Source: Sphingomonas sp. (GTDB lineage: Bacteria; Pseudomonadota; Alphaproteobacteria; Sphingomonadales; Sphingomonadaceae). Taken from it: a stretch of 33,490 bases of DNA. The number at the start of each line of letters is the position of its first letter. Position 1 is the stretch's first letter. The DNA is taken from assembly GCF_013812825.1 (NCBI RefSeq), contig NZ_JACCSU010000016.1, positions 1-33,490 on the forward strand. The letters are read 5' to 3'. The translations under genes were made by a program, and so were the position numbers. The notes under the pieces were generated by a model. That model searched no databases. It saw only the letters and a program-made list of their open reading frames with translations, and was not told the DNA's origin. This document shows, one piece after another, positions 11,525 to 19,083 of this stretch.

Positions 11525-11978
11525 GCACGACCTGGACGACGTGGACGTCGAACTCGAGCTCGGCGTTGGGCGGGATCGGGCTGCCGGGCTGGGGGTTGGC
11601 TCCATAACCGAGCTCGGACGGGATTTTGACCCGGTAGCGCCCGCCCTTCTGCATCTTGGTCAGCGCCTCGGCGAAGCCCGGGATCACCTGGCCGGCGATC
11701 ATCGGCGTCGGGCCGCGGCCCTCGCTGGTGTCGAACACCGTTCCGTCCGCGAGCCGACCTTCATATTCGATCATCACACCATCGACCGCCTTGATCTGCG
11801 GTCCCTCGCCGGCCTTGACGGTGCGGAACTGGAGGCCGCTGGCGGTGGTCTCGCCGCGCAGCGAGCCGGCTCCGAACCACGCCAGGCCGACGCCCGCCGC
11901 GATGAGCAGCAGGAGGGCCAGCCACAGCCGGCCGGTGCCACGGCGGCTCGGAGGGTGGGCAAGCGTGCTGACGGACAT
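11451..11978 (-). CDS. FKBP-type peptidyl-prolyl cis-trans isomerase, membrane-anchored
   Basis: Prolyl isomerase that helps fold exported proteins. The protein has 175 residues: an N-terminal hydrophobic anchor or uncleaved signal (about 18-38), one FKBP domain (about 50-150) and a Pro/Gln-rich tail. Domain signatures are the VMIEYEGRLADGTVFDTS strand-loop, the GQVIPGFAEALTKMQKG helix and the IPSELGYGANPQPGSPIPPN loop ending in LEFDVHVVQV. The ATG at 11978 is preceded by GGAGG, and a periplasmic location is inferred. Its 3' end overlaps the convergent permease gene. Confidence 0.94.
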   Translation of the reverse strand: MSVSTLAHPPSRRGTGRLWLALLLLIAAGVGLAWFGAGSLRGETTASGLQFRTVKAGEGPQIKAVDGVMIEYEGRLADGTVFDTSEGRGPTPMIAGQVIPGFAEALTKMQKGGRYRVKIPSELGYGANPQPGSPIPPNAELEFDVHVVQVVPNAALMQGAPQGDPAQPEQPAPQP

Positions 11979-12016
11979 CGGGATCGCCTCCTGTTCCGGC
12001 GGCTTCGGGAAAAAGC

Positions 12017-12226
12017 TTAGCGGGCGGTGCCTTCGCGCTCGGCGCGCTTGCGCTCCAGCTTGCGGGCGCGGCGGATCGCGGCGGCCCGCTCGCGGGCCCG
12101 CTTTTCCGACGGCTTTTCGTAATGGCGGCGCAGCTTCATCTCGCGGTAGACGCCTTCGCGCTGCAGCTTCTTCTTGAGCGCGCGCAGCGCCTGCTCGACA
12201 TTATTGTCGCGAACGATGATCTGCAT
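12017..12226 (-). CDS. rpsU: 30S ribosomal protein bS21
   Basis: Small-subunit protein of 69 residues that helps initiation through base-pairing near the 3' end of 16S rRNA. The sequence [19 protein letters not shown] and the basic, helical C-terminus ([20 protein letters not shown]) are diagnostic. It lies 38 bases upstream of the FKBP gene on the same strand. Its promoter must lie in the 12227-12519 divergent gap. Confidence 0.97.
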   Translation of the reverse strand: MQIIVRDNNVEQALRALKKKLQREGVYREMKLRRHYEKPSEKRARERAAAIRRARKLERKRAEREGTAR

Positions 12227-12519
12227 AAAAAGCCGTCACACTCCTCGAATTTCGTCCAATGCGCCGAACGACCGCTGGGTGACGCGCGGCCACGAAAGGT
12301 CGTTGCGATGCCTATTATTCGCCGCAGGCGGGCCTACGGCGGCGCGGGGCCATAACAGCGTCCGCGAAAGCGTTCAAGTCAGCCACTTTTTTGGGAACTT
12401 TTTCGTTTTGTGCGACGAGCCGTTGATCTGGTGCGGTAGGGAGGGTTTCAGACCCTCTTGGGTTATCGGCGATTAACCTTCTGACTGTTATAGCATTTCT
12501 TTGTTGAGCGGAGGGATGG
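12227..12519. other. Divergent intergenic region, rpsU and L,D-transpeptidase promoters
   Basis: A 293-base gap without a credible gene. It should hold the rpsU promoter on the minus strand and the promoter of the 12520 gene on the plus strand. A perfect six-base inverted repeat, GAGGGT and ACCCTC with a TTCAG loop, lies at 12441-12457. It has no T-run and could be an operator or a leader hairpin. GATTAACC near 12471 resembles half of a CtrA site, but the second half is missing. I see no confident -35/-10 pair. Confidence 0.4.
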
Positions 12520-13194
12520 ATGTCGTTGAATCGGAGGGAAATGTTGCGTCTTGGCGCGGTCGGCGTCGGGGGTGTGATGCTGTCCTCCGCGGCGAGCTCC
12601 GTGGGGCTTCCGTCGGTTGTGTTCCAGGCGCCGCGCAGCCCGCTGCCGCCGGTTTCGCCGGTTCCGGCCGCTCCCAGGGCGCCATTCGGCGTCGAGCAGC
12701 GCATCTTCGAAAGGGCTCGGGCCGCGCTCGATGCCCATCGCATCTACCAGCGCGATTTCATCGGCATCGCCGACTTCTCGCTCCCGTCGAGCGAGCGTCG
12801 CTTCCATGTCGTCGACCTGCGCAACGGCCATGTCGAAAGTTTCCGGGTCGCGCACGGCCAGGGCTCGGACCCGAACCACAACGGCTTTCTCGACCGCTTC
12901 TCGAACGAATTCGGCTCCTACGCCACGTCGAACGGCGCCTACACGACCGGCGAATATTATCACGGCAAGTACGGGCTTTCGATGAAGACGCATGGCCGCG
13001 ACTGGTCGAACAGCAATGCCGAGCCGCGGGCGATCGTCATCCACAACGCCTGGTATGCCGAGCCCGGGGTCGTCGCTCAGCACGGCAAGCTCGGCCGATC
13101 GCAGGGTTGCTTCGCCTTCTCGCGCAAGGACCAGTGGCCGGTCATGCAGAAGCTCGCCGGCGGCCGGATGATCTACGCGGACAAGCTGGCCTAA
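12520..13194 (+). CDS. Exported L,D-transpeptidase-like catalytic domain protein (YkuD_2 type)
   Basis: A 224-residue protein of the murein L,D-transpeptidase catalytic-domain family. The N-terminus LNRREMLRLGAVG resembles a twin-arginine signal, followed by a hydrophobic stretch and a Pro/Ala linker to about residue 55. The catalytic region has HGKYGLSMKTHG, the His in AIVIHNAWYAEPG and the Cys in GRSQGCFAFS, the expected nucleophile. The probable role is cutting or crosslinking peptidoglycan peptides in the periplasm; the exact reaction of this subfamily is not established. The ATG at 12520 follows a strong GGAGGG site. It is convergent with a second, unrelated L,D-transpeptidase at 13338. 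Confidence 0.88.
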   Translation: MSLNRREMLRLGAVGVGGVMLSSAASSVGLPSVVFQAPRSPLPPVSPVPAAPRAPFGVEQRIFERARAALDAHRIYQRDFIGIADFSLPSSERRFHVVDLRNGHVESFRVAHGQGSDPNHNGFLDRFSNEFGSYATSNGAYTTGEYYHGKYGLSMKTHGRDWSNSNAEPRAIVIHNAWYAEPGVVAQHGKLGRSQGCFAFSRKDQWPVMQKLAGGRMIYADKLA

Positions 13195-13337
13195 GCTGCC
13201 CACGCGCAGCCAAGCGCACCAATCGATAACAGCACGAAGAGCTAAAGCAGGTCGGCCCCGGGGTCGGCCTAGGCCGAAGCCGTGCGAAGTCACGGGATTT
13301 ACTCCCGGGACGGCCCAAGCGCCCCGATCAATTCGGT
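13195..13337. terminator. Convergent gap with two short palindromes
   Basis: This 143-base gap separates two convergent genes. It contains a perfect 14-base palindrome, TCGGCCTAGGCCGA, near 13265-13278 and a small CGGGA/TCCCG hairpin near 13293-13307. Neither is followed by a clear T-run. They may serve as bidirectional terminators, but this rests only on position and symmetry. Confidence 0.3.
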
Positions 13338-14687
13338 TTAACGAGTAGCCACCGTTTCTCTCGGAGGCCGCTTGTCGAGCAATGCGGCGAGCACCTTGGG
13401 GTCGCGCTTGTAGACATCGCCGTAGTTGACGATTTTCCCGTCGGTGGAGGCGGCGGTGCTGAAATAAACGATGTACACCGGGATCGGCTTGGCAAAATCG
13501 GCCTGGACGGTCTTCTTGGAGGCGAGCACCGCGTCGATCTTCTCGGCGGTCCACGCGGGATTGCCCTCTTCGGCGAAGATGGTCTTGGCCAGGTCGACGA
13601 CATTCTGGGTCCGGATGCAGCCGTGGCTCAGCGAACGGATCTGGCTGTTGAAGCGGCTGCGCGCGTTCGTGTCGTGCAAATAGATGTTGTGCGGATTGTA
13701 CATGACGAATTTGAGCTCGCCGAGCGCATTGTTCGGCCCGGGGGGCTGGCGCCAGCCCTTGATCTTGCCGTCCTTGCCACGCAGCGGGACATAGCCGGGC
13801 TTGCCGCGCACCTCGGGTTCGATGCTCTTGGGAACGAACCAGGACGGATTGATGCTGACGCCCGTCGCCATCACCGACAACATCGGCGTCGGCGTCTTGA
13901 TGGCGCCGGCGACGGCGCGCTGGCGCCATTTGGTGACTCCGTTCTCGACCAGCGCGACATAGAAGGCGGGCACGTTGACGATGATGTATTTCTCACCAAG
14001 GTCGCGCGGCAGCCAGCGCCAGCGGTCGAGGTTGAGCCGCAGCCGGTTGACCTGAGCGGTCTGGTCGCGCGGAGTCGTCGAAAGGGCGTTCTTGAGGTCG
14101 CGATATTGCGGGTGCGTGGGGAGCAGCCCGCGAAGCGAATCGGGAACTCGGTGCTGCTCGAGCGCGGCTCTCATGAGGAGAAATTGCCGCTCGCGATTGA
14201 GGTCCCTGTCCGGGATGTGCCAGCCGTCGCGCTCGGCGCGTGGGACATGGCCGAAAGCAAGGTCGCCCGACACTCGGTTGAAGCGATCGGTCGCGGTCTT
14301 GGCGAGGAGCAGCGGATCGCCCGAACGGAGCGCCATCGCCAGCCCGGCCGGGTCATAATCGGCTGGATCGAGGCCTTCCGACCCGATCTGCTCGATGAAA
14401 GTGAGCAGGTCCTGCGCGTCGCGCGGGTGCCAGATCAGCGTCGGATAGACGACCGGCGGCGGCGGAACAGTCGACGCGGGCGGCTGTGCTGCGGCCCCTT
14501 GGGTCTGGGCGGCAACGGGCTGGGCGGCAGCGGGCTGGGCGGCCGCCGGCTTGGCCTGGGGCTTGGCGGGCACAGGTGCCGCCGTCTGGGCCGTCGCCCA
14601 GGCGACCGGAAGCGCCGACAACGCCGAGAATGTAACCCAGAACTTCACCCGCATGCCCATCGCCAACCCGTTCTTTTTCAATGACAT
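13338..14687 (-). CDS. Murein L,D-transpeptidase, YcbB/LdtD-like
   Basis: A periplasmic enzyme of 449 residues that forms 3-3 crosslinks in peptidoglycan or attaches proteins to it. It has a signal peptide (helix in RVKFWVTFSALSALPVAWA), an Ala/Pro/Gln-rich linker to about residue 80, a scaffold or peptidoglycan-binding region, then a YkuD domain. The catalytic motif is SLSHGCIRTQN with His355 and Cys357, preceded by YLHDTNARSRFN. The ATG at 14687 (MSLKKNGLAMGMRVKF) is chosen; another ATG at 14660 is possible. The open frame reaches further upstream to 14804, but that part does not look like a signal peptide. The stop TAA is at 13338. Confidence 0.93.
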   Translation of the reverse strand: MSLKKNGLAMGMRVKFWVTFSALSALPVAWATAQTAAPVPAKPQAKPAAAQPAAAQPVAAQTQGAAAQPPASTVPPPPVVYPTLIWHPRDAQDLLTFIEQIGSEGLDPADYDPAGLAMALRSGDPLLLAKTATDRFNRVSGDLAFGHVPRAERDGWHIPDRDLNRERQFLLMRAALEQHRVPDSLRGLLPTHPQYRDLKNALSTTPRDQTAQVNRLRLNLDRWRWLPRDLGEKYIIVNVPAFYVALVENGVTKWRQRAVAGAIKTPTPMLSVMATGVSINPSWFVPKSIEPEVRGKPGYVPLRGKDGKIKGWRQPPGPNNALGELKFVMYNPHNIYLHDTNARSRFNSQIRSLSHGCIRTQNVVDLAKTIFAEEGNPAWTAEKIDAVLASKKTVQADFAKPIPVYIVYFSTAASTDGKIVNYGDVYKRDPKVLAALLDKRPPRETVATR

Positions 14688-14854
14688 CAGCCGTTCGGCC
14701 AATGCACCTGATGCCCTAGCCGACACATACACGCGATGAACGGCGCCTGCCAGTGACGCGGCGGCCACAGCGGCCCGACAATAGTGCAACCCGCCGAAAA
14801 CCAATCTTTAAGGCGCTGCGGCTAGCATCCCCTTGTCCTGGGGGAGGATTTCGA

Positions 14855-15160
14855 GTGGCGAGCAAGTTCAGCCTCAATGGCGCGATGGTCCCGCGAACCG
14901 TCAAGCGCATGATCGACGAGCGCTCCGAGGAGCGCTGCCCGGCGGGCAGCGAAACAGCCGTAATGGAGTTCCGCGGACGCAAGCATGTGGTCCGTCTGGC
15001 CGACACCTCGCCGTCGGGAGCTATGGTAATCTTTCCTCTTGTGCCGCATATCGGCGAGCAGGTTTTGCTTCAGCTGCTCGAACAGGGCCAGATTTCCGCC
15101 CGGGTGCGATGGGTGCGCGACGGACGCATTGGCATCAATTTCGACGGGCAGAGGGAGTAG
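14855..15160 (+). CDS. PilZ domain protein
   Basis: A small single-domain protein of 101 residues. PilZ signatures are an Arg-rich RSEERC segment (RxxxR) and the later DTSPSGAMV, matching the D/NxSxxG c-di-GMP-binding motif, followed by a beta-rich region ending VRWVRDGRIGINFDG. It is expected to bind cyclic di-GMP and act on an unknown partner. The GTG at 14855 is chosen because a strong GGGGGAGG site lies before it. A TCCCC/GGGGA hairpin at 14828-14845 overlaps that site. A second PilZ gene follows 14 bases later. Confidence 0.82.
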   Translation: MASKFSLNGAMVPRTVKRMIDERSEERCPAGSETAVMEFRGRKHVVRLADTSPSGAMVIFPLVPHIGEQVLLQLLEQGQISARVRWVRDGRIGINFDGQRE

Positions 15161-15174
15161 CCTGGGTCGTGGAG

Positions 15175-15492
15175 ATGAGTTTTTCGATGATCAAGGCGCG
15201 TATCGCGGATGCGGGGGATCCGGGCGATCGTCGGCGGTCCTCGCGCCATTCCGTCGAGCTCAATGCGCGGGTCCGCGAGCTCGGCGAGAGCGGGATCGAG
15301 GCCAGGATCATCAATATCTCCGAGACCGGCTTCATGGCCGAATCCGAAGGCCGCTTCGAAGTCGGCGCTCGGGTCTGGCTGATGCTTCCGGGCCGCGATC
15401 GCGCAAACGCGGTCGTCAAATGGATCGCCGGCGACAAGCTGGGCGCCGAGTTTGCCGAGCCGATTTCGCTCGAGGGCCTGCGCCCCGATTAA
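15175..15492 (+). CDS. PilZ domain protein
   Basis: A second single PilZ domain of 105 residues. The RxxxR motif is in DRRRSSRHSVELNARVRE and the [D/N]xSxxG motif is NISETGFMAES. The protein ends with a VVKWIAGDKLGAEF strand typical of the fold. It is a predicted c-di-GMP receptor, in tandem with the PilZ gene at 14855. The ATG at 15175 is my choice; a GTG at 15169 and an ATG at 15187 are also in frame and the ribosome site does not settle it. The GGDEF-containing genes at 2449-4036 and 24503 could supply the ligand. Confidence 0.85.
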   Translation: MSFSMIKARIADAGDPGDRRRSSRHSVELNARVRELGESGIEARIINISETGFMAESEGRFEVGARVWLMLPGRDRANAVVKWIAGDKLGAEFAEPISLEGLRPD

Positions 15493-15634
15493 TCTATCGG
15501 TCGGCTGTCGCCGCCGCCAAATCGCGACTGATGCGAAATGAACACGGCGACTGGTTAACGCGCCCGGCCCAGCCGAACTTTGATGCAACCTGCTCCCATT
15601 TCGCTCGTTCACGGCTCGAAAGGAAGGTCCTGTG

Positions 15635-15889
15635 ATGCTGACCAACCCGAGCGAGATGCGCAAGACCTATGACCCCGCGGGACGAGGCTATCATGCCGTG
15701 TACCATGAGCATGAGATCAATCACTGCCCCGGCTGCGGCCGCACGCACTGGCTGATTGGCCGGGTTTCCGCGGAGTGCGCGTTTTGCGCGACTGCCCTGC
15801 CGCTGGCCGAGGCAAGCATGCGCTCGCACGTTGCGCCGGTCGTCATCCAGCACAAGAATCGCAGCCAGGCGCAGGCCTGGGCCGCCTAA
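15635..15889 (+). CDS. Small zinc-ribbon-like protein
   Basis: An 84-residue protein of unknown function. It contains CPGCGRTHW followed about 18 residues later by CAFC, two CxxC pairs that could hold one zinc ion, plus a His-rich HAVYHEHEINH stretch before them. No signal peptide is visible, so it is probably cytoplasmic. The ATG at 15635 follows AGGAAGG at a good distance. It lies 10 bases from the convergent end of the cyclophilin-like gene. The 142-base gap before it holds no visible gene. Confidence 0.8.
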   Translation: MLTNPSEMRKTYDPAGRGYHAVYHEHEINHCPGCGRTHWLIGRVSAECAFCATALPLAEASMRSHVAPVVIQHKNRSQAQAWAA

Positions 15890-15899
15890 GCGCAGCCAG

Positions 15900-16805
15900 C
15901 TAGGGAGTGCGCCGGACCGGGACGGGCGCGTTGCACAAGTCGACGCCGCCCGCCGGCCGGATGTAGAACGTGTCCTTGCGATTGGCGCGCAGCCGCAAAT
16001 AATCGGCAAAGCTCGCGCTCCGAGTGTCCATATACTGGAACGACGGCCGTTCGCCGGCACTGATCTGGCTCGCCAGCCGTGCCCGGGCGATCGGCGCGTC
16101 CTGGCTCCGCTCCTTGTAGAAGCCGAGGTCGCCAGTCCCCCGGGGGAGGGAAGTCAGACGGTCGATGCCGTCGACCACCCGTCCAATCAGGGCGATGTTG
16201 CGGTCGAGGTGGCGGGGCCCGTGGCCGATCACCGCATAGAGCTCACCGCCGGTGCCGGTGTCCGGAGACAAGCCGCGCCCAACCCCGACGCTGCCGTAGC
16301 AATGGGCGAGGTTCGCCCATCCGGCCTTCGGGCTGTAGGCGACCGGCCAGCCGAGCGCATAGCCGGCCGCCGGCGCATAGGGGTCCGGATAGCCCAGCGG
16401 CCGGACATTGAGGCCCTTCAAGGGGCGGGTGTATTCGGCCGGCGGCTTGGCGACCACGCCTTGCGGCAGCGGCCGCTCGCTCTCGTTATTGCCCCATTGC
16501 GCGACATAATTGTCCTGGACCCGGTAAACCGCGGCGCCGTCCCACCACTGGCCGCGAGCGAGCGCCCGGATGTTGGCGACGTGGACCGGAGCGAATGCCG
16601 GAGCGAGCTGAACCACGACTTGTCCGCCGTTCCTGAGATCGATGACCAGCAAATCGTCGGGGCTGATCGTCCGCCAGGCGCTCGGCGGAGATGCGGCGAC
16701 CACTTCGGAAGGCGTCGTCGGCCTCGCCCGCTGAGCGGCGGGCTGGGCGACTGCCGCGGCGGTGATCGCCGAAGCGCAGGCAAACAGGGTCACGGGACGA
16801 TGCAT
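15900..16805 (-). CDS. Secreted cyclophilin-type peptidyl-prolyl isomerase
   Basis: A 301-residue exported protein with a signal peptide ([20 protein letters not shown]). The cyclophilin-like fold is suggested by [20 protein letters not shown] near the start, the [14 protein letters not shown] strand, the later [20 protein letters not shown] loop and the [12 protein letters not shown] motif. The usual FHR and QGGD residues are altered (YRV, AQWG). The domain also carries a long insert, so isomerase activity is uncertain. It ends with an extra Cys-containing tail ([10 protein letters not shown]). The ATG at 16805 is chosen from the signal peptide. It is divergent from the lipoprotein at 16965. 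Confidence 0.85.
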   Translation of the reverse strand: MHRPVTLFACASAITAAAVAQPAAQRARPTTPSEVVAASPPSAWRTISPDDLLVIDLRNGGQVVVQLAPAFAPVHVANIRALARGQWWDGAAVYRVQDNYVAQWGNNESERPLPQGVVAKPPAEYTRPLKGLNVRPLGYPDPYAPAAGYALGWPVAYSPKAGWANLAHCYGSVGVGRGLSPDTGTGGELYAVIGHGPRHLDRNIALIGRVVDGIDRLTSLPRGTGDLGFYKERSQDAPIARARLASQISAGERPSFQYMDTRSASFADYLRLRANRKDTFYIRPAGGVDLCNAPVPVRRTP

Positions 16806-16964
16806 GAGCGGGCCTTTCGAGCGAGTCCTCTGAATGAGCATCGCCGCGAAGCGCCCGCGGCTCAAGCCCTGTCTATGGCCTCGTTCCATGGGCATGTCGG
16901 GTGCTCGCGGTTGGAACAGGCGCGCTGGACAGCGGTTGCTGACCCCGAAGGCATGGAGAAGGTG

Positions 16965-17345
16965 ATGAGCGCAAGGCTATTGGTCGCTTCCGCAGCCGCC
17001 CTGCTCGTGGCCTGCGACGATTCCCCGCCAACCGAGCCGATGCAGCCGATCGTCGTCCGCAGCGAAGCCCAGGATCAGCTGCACCAGCTCGACGATTTGA
17101 ACCGAGCGATCGCCCTCAAGCGGGCGATCCAGGAGTCCGGCTTCACTTGCAAGCGAGTGGCCGAGTCGGGCTACGTCGAGGAATACAAGAATCTCTCGAT
17201 GTGGACGGCGAGCTGCGACGAGGGGAAGGAATGGGCGATCTTTGCCGGTCCGGACGGAAGCGCCCAGGTGCGCCCGTGCCAGGATCTTGCCGAGCTTGGG
17301 CTACCGGCGTGCGTGATCAAGGAAACCGCGCCGAAGGCGGGCTAA
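16965..17345 (+). CDS. Small lipoprotein of unknown function
   Basis: A 126-residue protein with a lipoprotein signal: MSARLLVASAAALLVAC, lipobox LVAC, with DD after the Cys. Asp at +2 would favour inner-membrane retention in enterobacteria, but that rule is not firm in alphaproteobacteria. The mature part has four further Cys (FTCKRV, TASCDEG, RPCQD, PACVI), which could form two disulfides, and a charged helical start. I recognise no domain. GGAG precedes the ATG at 16965; an upstream ATG at 16953 is also in frame. It ends one base before the convergent gene at 17347. Confidence 0.8.
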   Translation: MSARLLVASAAALLVACDDSPPTEPMQPIVVRSEAQDQLHQLDDLNRAIALKRAIQESGFTCKRVAESGYVEEYKNLSMWTASCDEGKEWAIFAGPDGSAQVRPCQDLAELGLPACVIKETAPKAG

Positions 17346-17346
17346 G

Positions 17347-17598
17347 TTAGTCGCAGCGGCGGGTTTCCTTGTACTCGCCGGTGGCCGTCTTTTCCTTGAT
17401 GGTGATGCACTTGCCCTGGCGGACTTCCTCGCGCCAGCTGCCGTCCGGGTTGGTCACGCGCTCGCCCTTGGGCACGCGCTTGCCGTCCTTGATCTCGTAG
17501 CTCCAGTTCTTGGGAAGCGACTGGGCGGCAGCGGCCACGGCATAGCCGAGGGTCGCCGCGACGGCGATGGTGCCGAGCCTGACCGAAACGCTTTTCAT
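17347..17598 (-). CDS. Small secreted protein of unknown function
   Basis: An 83-residue protein with a clear signal peptide (MKSVSVRLGTIAVAATLGYA, cleaved near AAAAQ). The mature part, about 48 residues, is polar with SWREEVRQGKCITIKEK and a C-terminal RRCD, giving two Cys. No domain is recognised. The ATG at 17598 is chosen because the signal peptide begins there; upstream in-frame codons add nothing typical. Confidence 0.75.
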   Translation of the reverse strand: MKSVSVRLGTIAVAATLGYAVAAAAQSLPKNWSYEIKDGKRVPKGERVTNPDGSWREEVRQGKCITIKEKTATGEYKETRRCD

Positions 17599-17724
17599 GG
17601 CACTACTCCTCATGGTCGCTTGTACCATAGAATTCGTGAACCGAAGCTGACGATGGATCGAGCGTGGAGTGCGGCGGACCGAGTTCGGCGCGACTGGCGC
17701 GAGCCGTCGCCAGGCTGAGGAAGC

Positions 17725-17850
17725 CTAGCCTTGCCTCGCCTTGAAGCGGCGGTTGGTCTTGTTGATGACGTAGGTCCGGCCACGGCGGCGGATCACCCGG
17801 CAGTCGCGGTGGCGCGCCTTTAAGGACTTCAGGCTATTGCGAATCTTCAT
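17725..17850 (-). CDS. rpmJ: 50S ribosomal protein bL36, zinc-free type
   Basis: A 41-residue ribosomal protein, [20 protein letters not shown], then a basic stretch ending RRFKARQG. It matches the C-minus (YkgO-like) form of bL36: only one Cys is left, so the Cys/His zinc site of the classical form is absent. This form is common in alphaproteobacteria as the only copy. It lies alone between two unrelated genes, downstream of a probable terminator of the beta-lactamase-like gene. Confidence 0.95.
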   Translation of the reverse strand: MKIRNSLKSLKARHRDCRVIRRRGRTYVINKTNRRFKARQG

Positions 17851-17899
17851 GGCCGGGCGCCTGCTCGTTTCTCGTCGTTCTAGATGTCGGAAGGTCGTG

Positions 17900-17928
17900 A
17901 AAAACCGACGCCGCCCCTACGGTGGGGC
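17900..17928 (-). terminator. Probable intrinsic terminator after the beta-lactamase-like gene
   Basis: On the minus strand a GCCCC/GGGGC stem with a six-base loop is followed, after a short GC stretch, by five T residues (AAAAA at 17900-17904 on the plus strand). It lies just after the stop of the gene ending at 17939 and before bL36, the right place for a terminator. Confidence 0.5.
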
Positions 17929-17938
17929 CGCTCTCAAG

Positions 17939-18811
17939 TCAAGGTTGAGGCTGGAGCACCCAGGTCCGGTCCGGCGCGCCCATCGCGTTCGTGAACGACG
18001 CCCTCACCGCGCTCGCAAACCCGAAGTAGACGGCGCGGGCTGCCTCGGCGATTGAGCGGGGACGGTCGCTGCCGCCGCGGGCGAAGAAGGCCACGGCGAT
18101 CCGGCGGCCGTCGGGCAGGGTGATGAAGCCGACGTCGGTGGTCAGGCCGTTCAGGGTGCCGGTCTTGTTCTCGACCGGCGTCCCGAACGGAAGCAGGCCG
18201 CGGATTCGGTTCTTTCCGGTCTTGCAGCGCTTCATCAGGTCCAGCAGGTAGGAGCGGCTCGACGGCTGCAGCAATCGACCGCTGTCGATTCGCCGGAGCA
18301 GCTCGACCATCGCCTGCGGAGTTGAGGAATCGCGGACGTCATGAAGGTCGCGCCGGGCAGCCAGCAGCTGGGCGATGCTGCGGTCGATGCGAAGGCCGTC
18401 CAAATTGTTCTGGGTCAGCCAGGCTTGCACGGTCCGGGGCCCTCCGAGGTCTCTCAGCAGGAGGTCGGTCGCGGGATTGCTGCTGCGGATGATCATCGCT
18501 TCCATCAGCTGCCGCGCCGAGCTACCGCCGATCCGGTCGTCGAGCGAGCGACGCCCATGCTCGACCTGGGCGAGATAGTTGGCAGCGATCGCGATTTTGA
18601 CCGTGCTCGCCATCGGGAAGGGCACGTCGCCGTTGACGCTAACCAATTCGCCGCTCTTCAGGTCGACTGCGGCAAGGCCGACGTCGGCCGGGGTCGATGC
18701 GGCCAGGAAGGCGAGCTGCTGCTCGAGCGATTGCAGGCTCGGCGATGACGCAGCCCAGGCCGGCTGCGCGAGAAACGCCAGAAACCAGCAGAGAACAGCA
18801 ACCAAACGCAT
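17939..18811 (-). CDS. Class A beta-lactamase-like serine hydrolase lacking the deacylation Glu
   Basis: A 290-residue exported protein with a signal peptide (MRLVAVLCWFLAFLAQPAWA). The active-site motifs are ordered as in class A: SxxK as STVK (Ser69, Lys72), SDN as SSN (110-112) and KTG (216-218). The omega-loop, however, reads RIDRSIAQLL (141-150) where class A has RxDRWEPELN. The general-base Glu is therefore Ile146 and the Asn is Leu150. Acylation by a beta-lactam looks possible, but fast hydrolysis does not. It may be a low-molecular-weight peptidoglycan hydrolase or a penicillin-binding protein rather than a resistance enzyme. The ATG at 18811 has AGGAG nine bases before it; an ATG at 18844 is weaker. 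Confidence 0.88.
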   Translation of the reverse strand: MRLVAVLCWFLAFLAQPAWAASSPSLQSLEQQLAFLAASTPADVGLAAVDLKSGELVSVNGDVPFPMASTVKIAIAANYLAQVEHGRRSLDDRIGGSSARQLMEAMIIRSSNPATDLLLRDLGGPRTVQAWLTQNNLDGLRIDRSIAQLLAARRDLHDVRDSSTPQAMVELLRRIDSGRLLQPSSRSYLLDLMKRCKTGKNRIRGLLPFGTPVENKTGTLNGLTTDVGFITLPDGRRIAVAFFARGGSDRPRSIAEAARAVYFGFASAVRASFTNAMGAPDRTWVLQPQP

Positions 18812-19039
18812 GCCGACCCGCTCCTGCAAATCGGGGGGATTCATAGCCGAACGACCTGAATAGTTCCAAAACGTTGAAATTGTCTCACTTCGGGCCGTGG
18901 GTTCACCCCGACTTCGCCTCCCTTGGTCCGACAAAGGCGCGGCCCCGGCGGTGCGGCTGCCTCAGGCGAGCGGTGGCGCAGCGACTTGAATCGCCAATTC
19001 CTCGGCACTGATATCAACATACTGAAAAAGTTGCCGCAG

Positions 19040-19068
19040 GCGCCGCCTTGCCCACCGGCAGGCGGCGC
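19040..19068 (+). promoter_or_regulatory. Strong hairpin in the leader of the DUF962 gene
   Basis: Nine-base arms, GCGCCGCCT and AGGCGGCGC, with extra TGCC/GGCA pairing inside, end 15 bases before the ATG at 19084. The hairpin would sit just before the ribosome site of the transcript. It could modulate translation, end an upstream antisense transcript, or be incidental in GC-rich DNA. Confidence 0.35.
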
Positions 19069-19083
19069 GCTAGCCGACAGCCG

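Noticed and set aside
12468-12492. Possible CtrA site (TTAACC) upstream of the YkuD_2 gene
   Set aside because: The second TTAA is not at the required seven-base spacing.
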